From contig NZ_PVNS01000011.1 in the NCBI RefSeq assembly GCF_002993335.1, forward strand, positions 1 through 64,000: 64,000 nt of DNA, read 5' to 3'. Source of the stretch: Alkalicoccus urumqiensis. GTDB lineage: Bacteria; Bacillota; Bacilli; Bacillales; Salisediminibacteriaceae. The notes beneath the pieces were generated by a model. It searched no databases. It was not told where the DNA came from and worked only from the letters and a program-made list of their open reading frames with translations. Positions within the stretch are counted from its first letter, which is position 1. Each line of letters starts with the position of its first letter. Position numbers and translations under genes: made by a program. Positions 1-8,572 of the stretch are shown here, one piece after another.

Positions 1-30
1 GTAGCCACTGCAAACCACACGACTGACAAA

Positions 31-74
31 AAAACCGCCCGTTTCTCCAAGGTTGGGGAGAAACGGGCGGTTTT
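31..74 (-). terminator. Intrinsic terminator downstream of the rhodanese gene
   Basis: Perfect 18-bp inverted repeat (31-48 with 57-74) with an 8-nt loop. Read on the minus strand it ends in a run of eight T, so it most likely ends the rhodanese transcript. The plus-strand side has only four T. Confidence 0.85.
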
Positions 75-189
75 CATATGAGATCCTACGATACGAAATG
101 AAAAATCGCTAGATTTTCAGTGGCCCCGATCGATTCCGGAACGACTTTTTCTACTTTTGATCAGGCTGCATACCAGCGTTTTTCTGCTG

Positions 190-567
190 CTATTTTCTTT
201 TGTGCCAGTCCAGCAGTTCTTCCGGTGCCTTCAGCTGTACTTCCGGCCCATCCACGCTCGGTCCGTCCCAGTCCAGCATACCGCCGTCAAAGTTCGCAGC
301 TTTTCCAATTCCCTGATCTTTTAAAAACATCGATACATGATGGGAACGCCTTCCGCTTCGGCAGATGAAAATATATTCTGTTTCCGGCGAAAAAGCTTCG
401 GCAAAGTCCGGAATCTGCTGCATCGGCAGGAGCGGAACGCCTGGAATATGAGATGCTTCGTACTCCTCCGGCTCTCTGACATCAATGATGACCGTTCCGG
501 GTTCTTTTAGTTTCTCCTGCACTTCTTCAGCAGAATACTGCAGGATACCGTCCATATATTCACTCAT
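190..567 (-). CDS. Rhodanese-domain sulfurtransferase
   Basis: Single-domain rhodanese of 125 residues. The active-site loop is visible as CRSGRR with the catalytic cysteine at residue 69, preceded by the usual IIDVREPEEY motif (27-36) and HIPG (40-43). Such proteins carry persulfide sulfur and work in the cytoplasm. The start is the ATG at 567, because GAGGTGATC lies just upstream; a GTG three codons earlier falls inside that ribosome binding site. It follows the LacI gene on the same strand after about 60 bases, but nothing in it suggests a link to sugar uptake. The physiological sulfur donor and acceptor cannot be read from sequence. Confidence 0.88.
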   Translation of the reverse strand: MSEYMDGILQYSAEEVQEKLKEPGTVIIDVREPEEYEASHIPGVPLLPMQQIPDFAEAFSPETEYIFICRSGRRSHHVSMFLKDQGIGKAANFDGGMLDWDGPSVDGPEVQLKAPEELLDWHKRK

Positions 568-627
568 TTTGATCACCTCAGAGCTTACTATACGATTCCT
601 CCGTGGAAGTGTAAAGAAATTCTACGG

Positions 628-1683
628 CTACAGCGTTTCTTCTTTCAGTGTGCGTTCAGCGGCCACCCTTCGGCACGTCTGTCGTTTAATCATTTTATGC
701 GGAATAAGTACTTTTTTGGCTGGAACATCCGGGTGGAGAATTTTATCGATTAAAAGGTTTGCGGCTTCGTAGCCGAGACTGTAGATATTAATGTCCACTG
801 TTGTCATCGGCGGGGCGGAAAGCTCTGAGATCATAACATTGTTGAAACTGATAATCGAAATATCGTCCGGCACGTGCACTTCCATTTCGCTGAGCATTCT
901 CATAACACCAAACGTCATAATGTCATCAGCCACTATCAGCGCTGAAGGCCGTTCTGCCAGACTCATCAGGTCAATGACCGCTTCCTGTCCGCCTTCCTGC
1001 AGCTCATCATGAAAGACAATATAATCATCACATGGGTCGATACCGGCATTTTTAAGTGCCTGATGATACCCCTCCATATGGTCGATTGTCACCACATGTT
1101 CCAGGTTTCCTCCGATGAAAGCGATCCGCTTGTGACCGAGCAGCAGCAGATACTCTGTCACTGTTTTTGCAGCTTTTAAATTATCATTATTTACAAATGT
1201 AACGTTGCTGAGAGAGTCATCATACGGTCTGCCGATTACGGTAAATGGAAAATCCTGTTCATGGAGATACTTCATGACGCGGTCATCCACCTTGGAGTAT
1301 AGCAGGATGATTCCATCCACACGTTTCCCCTGGACCATATGCTGCACTTCTTCATAAATTTCATCATCAGACTGGCCGGTGGATAAATATAGACCGTATT
1401 CCAGCTGATGGGCTTTCGTACTGATCCCCCGGATAACTTCCGGGAAAAATGGGTTCTGGAATGTTTTGTTGGCAGAGTTCGGCATAATCACTCCGATCGT
1501 TTTCGTGGACTGGTTTGCCAGACTCCTTGCATTAAAATTCGGATGATAGCCGAGCCGCGCCATTGCTTCACGCACTTTTTCCTTTGTTCTTTCGCTGATC
1601 CGGGGGCTGTCGGAAATGACCCTGGACACCGTAGAAGGGGCAACATCCGCTTCTTTTGCAACATCTTTTATTGTTACCGTCAT
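628..1683 (-). CDS. LacI-family repressor, likely controlling the adjacent maltodextrin operon
   Basis: A 351-residue LacI/GalR repressor. The N-terminal helix-turn-helix and hinge helix (TIKDVAKEADVAPSTVSRVI, about 4-23) is followed by a periplasmic-binding-protein-like sensor domain (about 60-340). The start is an ATG behind AAAGGGGGA. It lies directly downstream of mdxG on the same strand, separated by a duplicated terminator. LacI-type palindromes (TGCAAnCGnTTGC class) sit in the promoters of mdxE and of the chemoreceptor gene, so this protein is the natural candidate to bind them with a maltodextrin inducer. That assignment is from context; the ligand is not proven. Confidence 0.88.
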   Translation of the reverse strand: MTVTIKDVAKEADVAPSTVSRVISDSPRISERTKEKVREAMARLGYHPNFNARSLANQSTKTIGVIMPNSANKTFQNPFFPEVIRGISTKAHQLEYGLYLSTGQSDDEIYEEVQHMVQGKRVDGIILLYSKVDDRVMKYLHEQDFPFTVIGRPYDDSLSNVTFVNNDNLKAAKTVTEYLLLLGHKRIAFIGGNLEHVVTIDHMEGYHQALKNAGIDPCDDYIVFHDELQEGGQEAVIDLMSLAERPSALIVADDIMTFGVMRMLSEMEVHVPDDISIISFNNVMISELSAPPMTTVDINIYSLGYEAANLLIDKILHPDVPAKKVLIPHKMIKRQTCRRVAAERTLKEETL

Positions 1684-1784
1684 CGCTCTTCCCCCTTTAC
1701 TTATTCATTTTAAACCGTTTTCATCTTTTTTCAACTTGTATTTCCTTGTACCCACATCGCCGCCTTATTAATCAGAAGGAATCT

Positions 1785-1869
1785 GTCCGGCGTTTAAAAA
1801 GGCCGCCCACTGATTGACAGTCTGGATGTCCGGCGTTTAAAAAGGCCGCCCACTGATTGACAGTCTGGA
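1785..1869. repeat. Tandem 42-nt direct repeat carrying a duplicated terminator
   Basis: A 42-nt unit occurs twice with a period of 43 (1785-1826 and 1828-1869) in the spacer between mdxG and the LacI gene. Each unit contains the terminator stem described separately. Only the mdxG-proximal copy keeps both complementary arms. Confidence 0.85.
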
Positions 1870-1874
1870 CGGCC
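1839..1874 (-). terminator. Terminator of the mdxEFG operon (intact copy)
   Basis: On the minus strand a GC-rich stem (GGCCGTCC...GGGCGGCC, one 2-nt bulge) is followed by TTTTTAAA. A second, degraded copy at 1796-1831 has the same T-run, but two mismatches in the base of the stem. It could act as a weak backup before the LacI gene. Confidence 0.7.
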
Positions 1875-1890
1875 GGAATGAACGCTGTTT

Positions 1891-2748
1891 TTACCCTTTC
1901 GTTGCACCTGAGGTCAGGCCGGAAATCAGGTAGCGCTGCAGGAATAGATACACGAGTGCGATCGGTACAGCAACAAGAATAGCTCCTGCTGCAAAACGGG
2001 TGAAGTTGTTTGAAAACTCATCGTTTACAAAGTTGAACAGCCCTAGTGCCAGCGTGAAGTTCTCAGGACTCCGGAGTACAATCCGAGGCAGGAGAAAGTC
2101 CATGAATGGTGCCATAAAGTTAAACAGAGCGACTACCGCAAGAATTGGTTTTGCAAGCGGAAGCATGATTTGGAAGAAAATCCGGAAGTGCCCTGCACCA
2201 TCAATTTTCGCCGATTCGTCCAGTTCCCGTGGAATCGTGTCGAAATATCCTTTAACCAGGAACGCGTTCATCGGTATGGCCCCGCCTATGTAGATGAGGA
2301 TCAGACCAATTAGCGTATCGAGCAGGTTAACTGTGTTCAGCAGGATGTAGAGTGCCACCATCCCCATAAGAACCGGGAACATCTGCAGAAGCAGGAATGC
2401 GTAAAGACCATTCTTTCTTCCTTTAAACCGGTACCGGGAGAAAGCATAAGCCGTCAGTGCTACCATAAACGTAGCAACAAAGGCCACAGTCAGCGCAATA
2501 ATGAGCGTATTTTTATACCAGAGAAGGTAATTACTCCGCGGATCAAAGAAGAGCCATCTATAGTGATCCAGTGTAAACGTTTCGGGTATAAACGACGCCC
2601 CGTAAAGTCCGCGGCCCGGGTTCAACGAAATGCCGAGCGCCCAGAGAAGCGGATAAATAATAATAATCGACATGATTATAATAACAGAATAGCTTCCTAG
2701 AAGTTCGAGTCTGTTTTTATTTTTCTTGCTCATTGATTTTCCTGCCAT
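1891..2748 (-). CDS. mdxG: Maltodextrin ABC transporter permease MdxG/MalG
   Basis: Inner permease subunit of a carbohydrate ABC importer, 285 residues, six predicted membrane helices. The cytoplasmic EAA loop that contacts the ATPase is clear (DESAKIDGAG followed by a conserved LPLAKP). Family: MalG/MdxG (B. subtilis MdxG is about the same size). The ATG overlaps the mdxF stop codon (TAATG), so the two permeases are translationally coupled. The C-terminal LTSGATKG is typical of MalG. No ATPase gene is in the window, so a shared MsmX-like ATPase elsewhere is inferred. Confidence 0.9.
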   Translation of the reverse strand: MAGKSMSKKNKNRLELLGSYSVIIIMSIIIIYPLLWALGISLNPGRGLYGASFIPETFTLDHYRWLFFDPRSNYLLWYKNTLIIALTVAFVATFMVALTAYAFSRYRFKGRKNGLYAFLLLQMFPVLMGMVALYILLNTVNLLDTLIGLILIYIGGAIPMNAFLVKGYFDTIPRELDESAKIDGAGHFRIFFQIMLPLAKPILAVVALFNFMAPFMDFLLPRIVLRSPENFTLALGLFNFVNDEFSNNFTRFAAGAILVAVPIALVYLFLQRYLISGLTSGATKG

Positions 2749-4052
2749 TAGAATGTCCCCTCCTCTTTAAAGGATCTGGAGCGGCGGAACTGGAAGAAGG
2801 CAAAGCCGGCAACCAGCAGGCCGAGAATGATCGAGACTGCAGCGGCCATGTTAAACTGCTGGTTCTCAAACGTCAGACTGTAAATCCAGGATATTAAGAT
2901 ATCTGATCCACCGGCGGTCTGTCCTCGTACAGCCGGTCCACCCTGATTAAACAGGTAGATGATGTTAAAGTTATTAAAGTTGAATGAGTACTGCATAATC
3001 AGCAGTGGCGCCGTCGCAAACATGACGTGCGGGAACGTAATATGACGGAATTTCTGCATGCGGTTCGCACCGTCAATGTCTGCTGCTTCATACCAGTCTG
3101 CCGAAATACTCTGCAGGACACCGGTAAAGAGAGCGTAGACAAACGGGAATCCGAGCCATACTTGAATCATAATAATGGCAAGGCGTGTAAACCAGTAGCT
3201 TGTAAGCCACGGAACTGCAGCACCGTCACCGAATAACGGTACGAGTATACCTGTATTAATTGCTCCGAAATTATCGTTAAACATCGCGGAGAAAATAATA
3301 ATTGTCGTAAAGGCCGGAACAGCCCAAGGTAGAATAAAGATCGTCCGGATCAGCTTTTTAAACTTAATGCGCGGATCGTTTACGATCGTAGCCAGGAACA
3401 GCGCAAGTGCGATCTGCAGCGTTGTTGCAACAAACGTCCAGATCAGTGTCCAGGACAATACATTAATGAAAGAATCCCGCCATTCGCTGAGTGTGAACAG
3501 CTGGACGAAATTTTCGAAACCGACCCACTCGAGAAGGTTCCGTGGCGGCGCATTGTAAAGGTTATAGTTCGTGAACGCCAGAAGAACCATAAAAATGAGT
3601 GGGAACACAACAACAAAGATAAGCAGCAAAAGACCCGGGCCGATCATGAAGTATGGAAAACTTGTATCCCAGGCATTTTTGAACCCTTCCCGTATGTTCG
3701 GGACCTGCCAGCCTAATTGAATTCTCTTTGCGTCTTTAATCGCGTCCTGGATATTCAGCACATAAAATGCAAGAAAGAACGTCAGCAGTATAAATGCGAT
3801 AATCCCGTTACTTAAAAACACCCGGGAATCATCCACCCGTTCTTCGACACCAAGCGTTACCAGACCCTGCAGGCCGGTAGCGATGAAATCTGCAATTGCG
3901 ATGACAAAAGCAGCAAAGAGAATGAATAAGGCAGCACCTTTTAAAAAGCGTTTATTGTAAGCCTGACCGAGGCCCGGAATAATGGACAGCAGTGCAGCTA
4001 CAGTAGGATTATGTTTTGGATTAACCAGTTCTCGCTCGTTGTTTGCAGCCAT
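2748..4052 (-). CDS. mdxF: Maltodextrin ABC transporter permease MdxF/MalF
   Basis: Permease of 434 residues, matching the Bacillus MdxF length. An N-terminal extension (about 1-120) carries a PGLGQAYNKRFLKG motif and two or three extra membrane helices, followed by the six-helix core. The EAA loop reads YEAADIDGANRMQKF. Unlike E. coli MalF it lacks a long P2 loop between the first two core helices. The ribosome binding site is AGGAGG seven bases before the ATG. It is preceded by mdxE with an intercistronic hairpin in between and overlaps mdxG by one base. Confidence 0.9.
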   Translation of the reverse strand: MAANNERELVNPKHNPTVAALLSIIPGLGQAYNKRFLKGAALFILFAAFVIAIADFIATGLQGLVTLGVEERVDDSRVFLSNGIIAFILLTFFLAFYVLNIQDAIKDAKRIQLGWQVPNIREGFKNAWDTSFPYFMIGPGLLLLIFVVVFPLIFMVLLAFTNYNLYNAPPRNLLEWVGFENFVQLFTLSEWRDSFINVLSWTLIWTFVATTLQIALALFLATIVNDPRIKFKKLIRTIFILPWAVPAFTTIIIFSAMFNDNFGAINTGILVPLFGDGAAVPWLTSYWFTRLAIIMIQVWLGFPFVYALFTGVLQSISADWYEAADIDGANRMQKFRHITFPHVMFATAPLLIMQYSFNFNNFNIIYLFNQGGPAVRGQTAGGSDILISWIYSLTFENQQFNMAAAVSIILGLLVAGFAFFQFRRSRSFKEEGTF

Positions 4053-4082
4053 AGATGCTTCCTCCTGATCATGTAAGTAAAT

Positions 4083-4112
4083 CGGGACTGGAGAGGAAAC
4101 TCCCCAATCCCG
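4083..4112 (-). promoter_or_regulatory. Intercistronic hairpin between mdxE and mdxF
   Basis: A 13-bp stem (two G-U pairs) with a GAAA/TTTC loop directly after the mdxE stop codon. No proper T-run follows. Such hairpins commonly protect the binding-protein mRNA or partly terminate, giving more binding protein than permease; that role is inferred. Confidence 0.6.
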
Positions 4113-4126
4113 CGTTTAAAGATAAA

Positions 4127-5488
4127 TTACTGCTGGGAAATAGCGATCTGATCTTCGATCTGTTGAACCGCTTCATCCAGTACTTCCTGTGGATCTTCTC
4201 CCTGGGAAATAAACTCGAGCGCTTCTGCAATTGGATCCCATACCTGAGACATTTCAGGGATGTTAGGCATCGGCTCTGCATATTCCGTCTGGTCAAAGAT
4301 CGGTGCAAGGAACTCATCGTCCACTTCTACAGCTGTGTGGGCCGGAAGCTCACCTGCTGTTTCGAAGTATGTCTGGGAGCTCTCCTGATTCGTGATGTGA
4401 AGCGCAAGTTCTGTTGCCCAGTACTGGTTCTCACTGTAATAGTTTACGAGCCAGCCTTTGTTTCCAGAGAAGGAGCTTACAGGCTCTCCGTCAACGGTTG
4501 GAAGTGTAGCAACGCCGAGGCTGTCGCCGAGTGCTTCTTCGTATTCCGGAATAGCCCATGGACCGTTAACGATCATCGCAGCATCTCCTTCAGAAAAAAG
4601 GCCGCCGGCCACATCCAGATCTACGCCGCCTGGCATCAGACCGTCTTCAAACCAGGAACCGATCATTTCGCCGCCTTCAACAGCGCCAGGTTCGTTCAGG
4701 CCGATATCGGATGGGTCATAAACTCCGTCATCATCCTGACCAAAGACATAGCCGCCGTTTGCAGTGAGGAACGGGTAGGCAAAGTAAAAGTCCGTTGCGT
4801 TCATAAGGAAGCCATACTGATCGCCGTCCGTCAGCTCCTCTGCCTGAGCCATCAGATCATCCAGCGTTTCCGGCGCTTCTTCTACGAGGTCTGTGTTATA
4901 GAAAAGAGCATAAGTTTCCACAACGGCAGGGATTCCGTACTGAGCTCCGTCATAGCTGAACGATGTTACTGCCTCTTCATTGTACTCATCGAGACGGGAC
5001 TGCTGGTCTTCTGTCAGTTCCAGCTCTGCTGCAAGACCTTGAAGCGTAATGTCTCCGAGACGGTCATGCGGCTGGAAGAAAAGATCTGCACCCTGACCGG
5101 AAGGACCGTCAAGTGACATACCTTCTGTCTGATCAAGCATGGAATATGGTGTGATTTCAACGTCAATTCCGTGCTCTTCTTCAAATCCTGTAATAATATC
5201 TTCATATGCATCAAGCTGTGCTTCTTCATCGTTCACCCACATCGTAAGCGTTTCCGGCTTTTCCGGAGCTTCGCTGTCTGCTGCAGCTTCCCCGTCACTG
5301 CCTTCCTCTGCATTACCTTCTGCGTTTTCTTCCGTATCAGTATCTGCATTTTCTTCTGCACCGCCGCCGTTGTTTTCCGCATTGCCGCCGTTATCTCCGT
5401 CGGCATCGTTTCCGCCGCACGCCATCAGTGCAAGTGACATGACCGGGACCATACCCAGTGTAAACATCAGTGATCTGCTTCGCTTCAT
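4127..5488 (-). CDS. mdxE: Maltodextrin-binding lipoprotein MdxE/MalE
   Basis: Extracellular solute-binding lipoprotein of 453 residues (family 1 binding proteins). Signal peptide and lipobox end at LMAC (Cys 24), so it is lipid-anchored outside the membrane. A linker of about 60 residues rich in Asn, Gly, Asp and Glu precedes the binding domain (from about 83, LTMWVNDEEAQLDAYEDII). GAQYGIPAVVETYALFYN and VNGPWAIPEY are typical of maltose-binding proteins. It is first in the operon and lies behind a promoter with two LacI-type operators. The acidic linker fits a salt-adapted surface. The substrate could be maltose, maltodextrin or another glucan. Confidence 0.88.
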   Translation of the reverse strand: MKRSRSLMFTLGMVPVMSLALMACGGNDADGDNGGNAENNGGGAEENADTDTEENAEGNAEEGSDGEAAADSEAPEKPETLTMWVNDEEAQLDAYEDIITGFEEEHGIDVEITPYSMLDQTEGMSLDGPSGQGADLFFQPHDRLGDITLQGLAAELELTEDQQSRLDEYNEEAVTSFSYDGAQYGIPAVVETYALFYNTDLVEEAPETLDDLMAQAEELTDGDQYGFLMNATDFYFAYPFLTANGGYVFGQDDDGVYDPSDIGLNEPGAVEGGEMIGSWFEDGLMPGGVDLDVAGGLFSEGDAAMIVNGPWAIPEYEEALGDSLGVATLPTVDGEPVSSFSGNKGWLVNYYSENQYWATELALHITNQESSQTYFETAGELPAHTAVEVDDEFLAPIFDQTEYAEPMPNIPEMSQVWDPIAEALEFISQGEDPQEVLDEAVQQIEDQIAISQQ

Positions 5489-5571
5489 TCCAATTTCCCC
5501 CTTGGATTAAGTAATAGGATGGCTGCCTGCTTCCGTGAAAAGCAGCTTAGTGCACACATTCCGCAAAAAGT

Positions 5572-5585
5572 GGCAACCGTTTGCA
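5572..5585 (-). promoter_or_regulatory. LacI-type operator O2 in the mdxE leader
   Basis: Minus strand reads TGCAAACGGTTGCC, a near-palindrome of the LacI/CcpA class. It lies about 60 bases downstream of the predicted start of transcription, so binding would act as a roadblock. Confidence 0.6.
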
Positions 5586-5625
5586 TTTCCAGTGAAAAAA
5601 ACTGGCTTCACTTATGTAAATGAAG

Positions 5626-5639
5626 TGAAACCGTTTGCA
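5626..5639 (-). promoter_or_regulatory. LacI-type operator O1 in the mdxE leader
   Basis: Minus strand reads TGCAAACGGTTTCA, sharing ten leading bases with O2. It starts about ten bases after the predicted transcription start. It also fits the cre consensus of CcpA at all but one position, so carbon catabolite control through this site is possible. Confidence 0.65.
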
Positions 5640-5654
5640 TCACTTTCTGTAATT

Positions 5655-5683
5655 AATATACTATGGGCGATATTAAATAGCAA
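5655..5683 (-). promoter_or_regulatory. SigA promoter of mdxEFG
   Basis: Minus strand: -35 TTGCTA (5678-5683), 17-base spacer, -10 TATATT (5655-5660). The -35 hexamer lies inside the last codons of the chemoreceptor gene upstream. Operators O1 and O2 follow downstream. Confidence 0.7.
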
Positions 5684-7433
5684 CCTTTTTATCAATATTT
5701 TTTTTCGATCCCTCGTCCTCATGCTGCGTCTTCAAGTTCCAGGGTTCTTCATTTTTACTGCTGCGCAGGCGTTCAGCCGTTCTTTCAAGTGATTTCATTT
5801 CTTTATTCAGTATTTGTTGATCCTGCAGCTGCTTCTGAATAGAGGTGTGTATATTTCCACTATTTTCAAGCAATTCGGTTGCACTTGAAGCGAGCTCCGC
5901 CACTGATTCTGCCGCTTCTGCAATTGTTCCCGTCATTTCATGGATAGAGGCTGCGACTTGTCTCTGCTCGGTTTCTGCTGCTTCTGTTTTCTTTTTTACA
6001 AGATTAAACCGGGAGGCGGTCTGTTCTGTCTGCTCTCCCATCTCTAATGCAGACTGTTTAAACTCTGAAAAGGAAGTGACCATTCCCTCCGCTTTCTGCT
6101 GCATTGACCGCAGAACTGTATGCATCTGCGATGAAAATGACTTCGTCCCTTCGGAAAGACGCTGTATTTCTCCGGCGACGACAGCGAAGCTTCTTCCGGC
6201 TTCTCCTGCTTTCGCCGCTTCAATAGAAGCATTAATTGCAAGCATTTTTGTTTTTTCGGTTATATCACCGATCCCGGCTAAAAACGTTTCTACTTCACTC
6301 ATCATGGTGCTCAATGATTCTGCAGCTTCCGTTGAGCCGCCGAGCCTATCATCCAGATCGGCCATCGTCTGCTGTAGCAGATAAATGTCGCTTCTCCCAT
6401 CGTCGGTTTCCCTGCGGATACTTTTCATTTCCTCCAGCATTTCCGTCAGCTGCCCATCGATTTCTTCCGTGCCTGCGGCAAGCTCTTCTGTAGAAGCAGA
6501 GATTGATGTGGTGTGGTCGGACTGCAGATGTACGCGGCTGTCCATACCGGATGTATCTCCCTCCATTTCTGTAAGGGCTGCCTGCTGCTTATCCGCAAGC
6601 CGGTTGACGCTGTGGACTGCCTGCATGACTTCTTCTGCCAGCGTTTCATTTTTCTCTTCATAGGAAGCCAGTTTCTGTCCCATCAAAGCAAGCTCCCGGT
6701 CTGCCTCTCCAAGCTCATCTGATCCCGGTTCCTGCAAAAACAAATAGTCATTCCGGCTGTATGCCTGAATGCGGCTGCGGAGCTTTTTAAGACCCGTCCG
6801 TAAGCTGTATCCAAACCAAAGAAAGCCGGCAAGCGGCACGATAATTAAAATCAGAAGTGCTCCTGTCACTGCCTGTTCCGTGAAAGACAGCGCTGATTCC
6901 AATGATGAAGAAGCTGCCTGCTGCTCCTCCTGAAGCATTGATTCCACACGTTCATGAACAGAGTTTGTCTGAGCTTCCGCCCTTGTTATCCCGGGCATAA
7001 TCCGGTTTTCGATCTGTTCAGCCTCTTCGCCGATAAAAACGCTGGAAAAGTACTGATTGATATGGCTCTCATATTGATCCACCGGCTCATGCAGAAAAGC
7101 GAGATAATGCAGAAGATCTTCGTCTAAAGAACTCTCCTCTAATGAAGTAAGCAGATCCCGTGCTTCCACAACGGAGCTTTCAAGAGACTCCACCAACGAT
7201 TCATCATACCCTCCGGAAGTAAGCTGCATCTGTTCCAGGCTCATCTGATGAATGGACTGAATCAGCGTATGATACTCCTGATTAAATGCTGTAACCTGTT
7301 CGGACGTTTCGTGACTGTTCTGCACCTCATTCGTAAAATAATAAAGAAGTCCCCCGGCAGTCAGGCATGTCAGAATGATTACAGCGGTCAAAAGATAAAG
7401 TCTCGGCAGCAGTCTCTGCATCCTCTGTTTCAT
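5673..7433 (-). CDS. Methyl-accepting chemotaxis protein
   Basis: Transmembrane chemoreceptor of about 586 residues. One membrane helix follows the N-terminus (about 12-34). An extracytoplasmic helical sensor region of about 150 residues leads to a second helix (about 195-217), then the long coiled-coil signalling domain with the conserved hairpin tip (AINASIEAAKAGEAGRSFAV). It would signal to CheA/CheW. The start chosen is the ATG at 7433 because GGGGGAGG precedes it; 24 codons upstream in frame would include the operator. The promoter carries a LacI-type palindrome like those at mdxE, which suggests chemotaxis toward the sugar taken up by the neighbouring operon. Confidence 0.9.
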   Translation of the reverse strand: MKQRMQRLLPRLYLLTAVIILTCLTAGGLLYYFTNEVQNSHETSEQVTAFNQEYHTLIQSIHQMSLEQMQLTSGGYDESLVESLESSVVEARDLLTSLEESSLDEDLLHYLAFLHEPVDQYESHINQYFSSVFIGEEAEQIENRIMPGITRAEAQTNSVHERVESMLQEEQQAASSSLESALSFTEQAVTGALLILIIVPLAGFLWFGYSLRTGLKKLRSRIQAYSRNDYLFLQEPGSDELGEADRELALMGQKLASYEEKNETLAEEVMQAVHSVNRLADKQQAALTEMEGDTSGMDSRVHLQSDHTTSISASTEELAAGTEEIDGQLTEMLEEMKSIRRETDDGRSDIYLLQQTMADLDDRLGGSTEAAESLSTMMSEVETFLAGIGDITEKTKMLAINASIEAAKAGEAGRSFAVVAGEIQRLSEGTKSFSSQMHTVLRSMQQKAEGMVTSFSEFKQSALEMGEQTEQTASRFNLVKKKTEAAETEQRQVAASIHEMTGTIAEAAESVAELASSATELLENSGNIHTSIQKQLQDQQILNKEMKSLERTAERLRSSKNEEPWNLKTQHEDEGSKKNIDKKVAI

Positions 7434-7469
7434 CGTCCTCCCCCCTTCTATGTACTTTTTCATGAATAG

Positions 7470-7504
7470 ATGCAATCGCTTGCATCTTGTGGAACAGTAT
7501 AGCA
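7470..7504 (-). promoter_or_regulatory. Chemoreceptor promoter with LacI-type operator
   Basis: Minus strand: extended -10 TGCTATACT (-10 at 7496-7501), followed at 7470-7485 by the palindrome ATGCAAGCGATTGCAT. The operator covers the predicted start site region. Its TGCAA-CG-TTGCA layout matches the mdxE operators. Confidence 0.6.
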
Positions 7505-7544
7505 TGACCTCCTTTTGAAATCGACCATTTTTCCTATTTTTATG

Positions 7545-8405
7545 TTAATTGCCGGTTCTTCTTCGATATTCACCGGGAGTCATTCCTTCTTTCTGCTTAA
7601 ACAGCCGGGAAAAATAGGCTCCTTCTTTAAATCCGGAATCCTGCGCTACTGCATCGAGACTATTATTTGTTGTCAGCAGAAGTTTTTTTGCATGCCGCAG
7701 CCGCTGGTATTGAAGAAACTGCAGCGCAGTCAATCCTGTCTTCTGCTTTACGATTTTAGTCACATAATCGGGATGATACAGAAATGCTGCAGCAACATCC
7801 TTGATCTGCAGACTACGCTCCCTGTAATGGGCCTGAATATACGAAGTGATCAGAGAGGCTGTTTTATCTGATGCGCTAGGTATGGTGAGGGACTCCCTCT
7901 GCATAAATAAGAGAAACTCAAAGAAGAGCACCTGCTGCCTCATTCTGGCTTCCGGGTCTTCAGAGTAATTTGCCTCAATCATATTTTTGAACGAAGCAAA
8001 TCCGCTGTTCTTCTGTTTCAATGTGCCTGTCGTCTGAAGCAGCATTTGAAAGCGGTCCGGGGTTGTAAAGGTGCCGTCTGTCAGAAGCGTAGCTGCCCAT
8101 TCCGCGTGTTCCACTCCTACGACCTCGGAACCGCCCGGCACATAAAAATGACACCAGTAATAGGAAGCCGTTTCAGGTGATGCTTTCCACCCGGTATGAA
8201 ACAGTCTCGGCCTCAGAATTAAAAAGTCTCCTCTTTGGAGCGAATAACGCCTGCCGTCTTCTTCAATATAGACAACCCCTTCTGTAACAAGAATGAGATC
8301 ATATAAGTGAAACGTCCGGCTGAAGTGCTTCTGTCCCGGCTGAAACACTGCTTTATCTCCTTTTATAAATACCGGCAGCGGCGGCAGTGAAGCTGAAAGG
8401 TACAT
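7545..8405 (-). CDS. AraC-family transcriptional regulator
   Basis: 286-residue AraC/XylS regulator. An N-terminal cupin sensor domain (about 15-150, LQRGDFLILRPRLFHTG) is followed by two helix-turn-helix motifs at the C-terminus (about 185-285). The second holds the family signature GFKEGAYFSRLFKQKEGMTP. Start: ATG at 8405 with GAGGTG upstream; 26 codons of open frame before it have no ribosome binding site. It is divergent from the MATE exporter gene, which is its likeliest target besides itself. The effector is unknown; cupin AraC proteins mostly sense sugars, so a role in carbohydrate control is equally possible. Confidence 0.88.
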   Translation of the reverse strand: MYLSASLPPLPVFIKGDKAVFQPGQKHFSRTFHLYDLILVTEGVVYIEEDGRRYSLQRGDFLILRPRLFHTGWKASPETASYYWCHFYVPGGSEVVGVEHAEWAATLLTDGTFTTPDRFQMLLQTTGTLKQKNSGFASFKNMIEANYSEDPEARMRQQVLFFEFLLFMQRESLTIPSASDKTASLITSYIQAHYRERSLQIKDVAAAFLYHPDYVTKIVKQKTGLTALQFLQYQRLRHAKKLLLTTNNSLDAVAQDSGFKEGAYFSRLFKQKEGMTPGEYRRRTGN

Positions 8406-8572
8406 TGAATTCACCTCTGATATCGGATTTGTGCATAACGATTCTAATATTCTTCTGGAACATGCCATTTTCCTGCTGTACACTTACCAGGAATTGTGAA
8501 GTTTTTTTTATTAAACAATGGATTTTTGAATGGGAAGGAGGAAGGCAGTTACATTCCTTTCTGCCGAAACAC

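Noticed and set aside
4055-5116. Long open frame (353 codons) opposite mdxE
   Set aside because: It is antisense to a clear binding-protein gene with a signal peptide, has no ribosome binding site and encodes no recognisable domain. The third-position bias of mdxE explains it.
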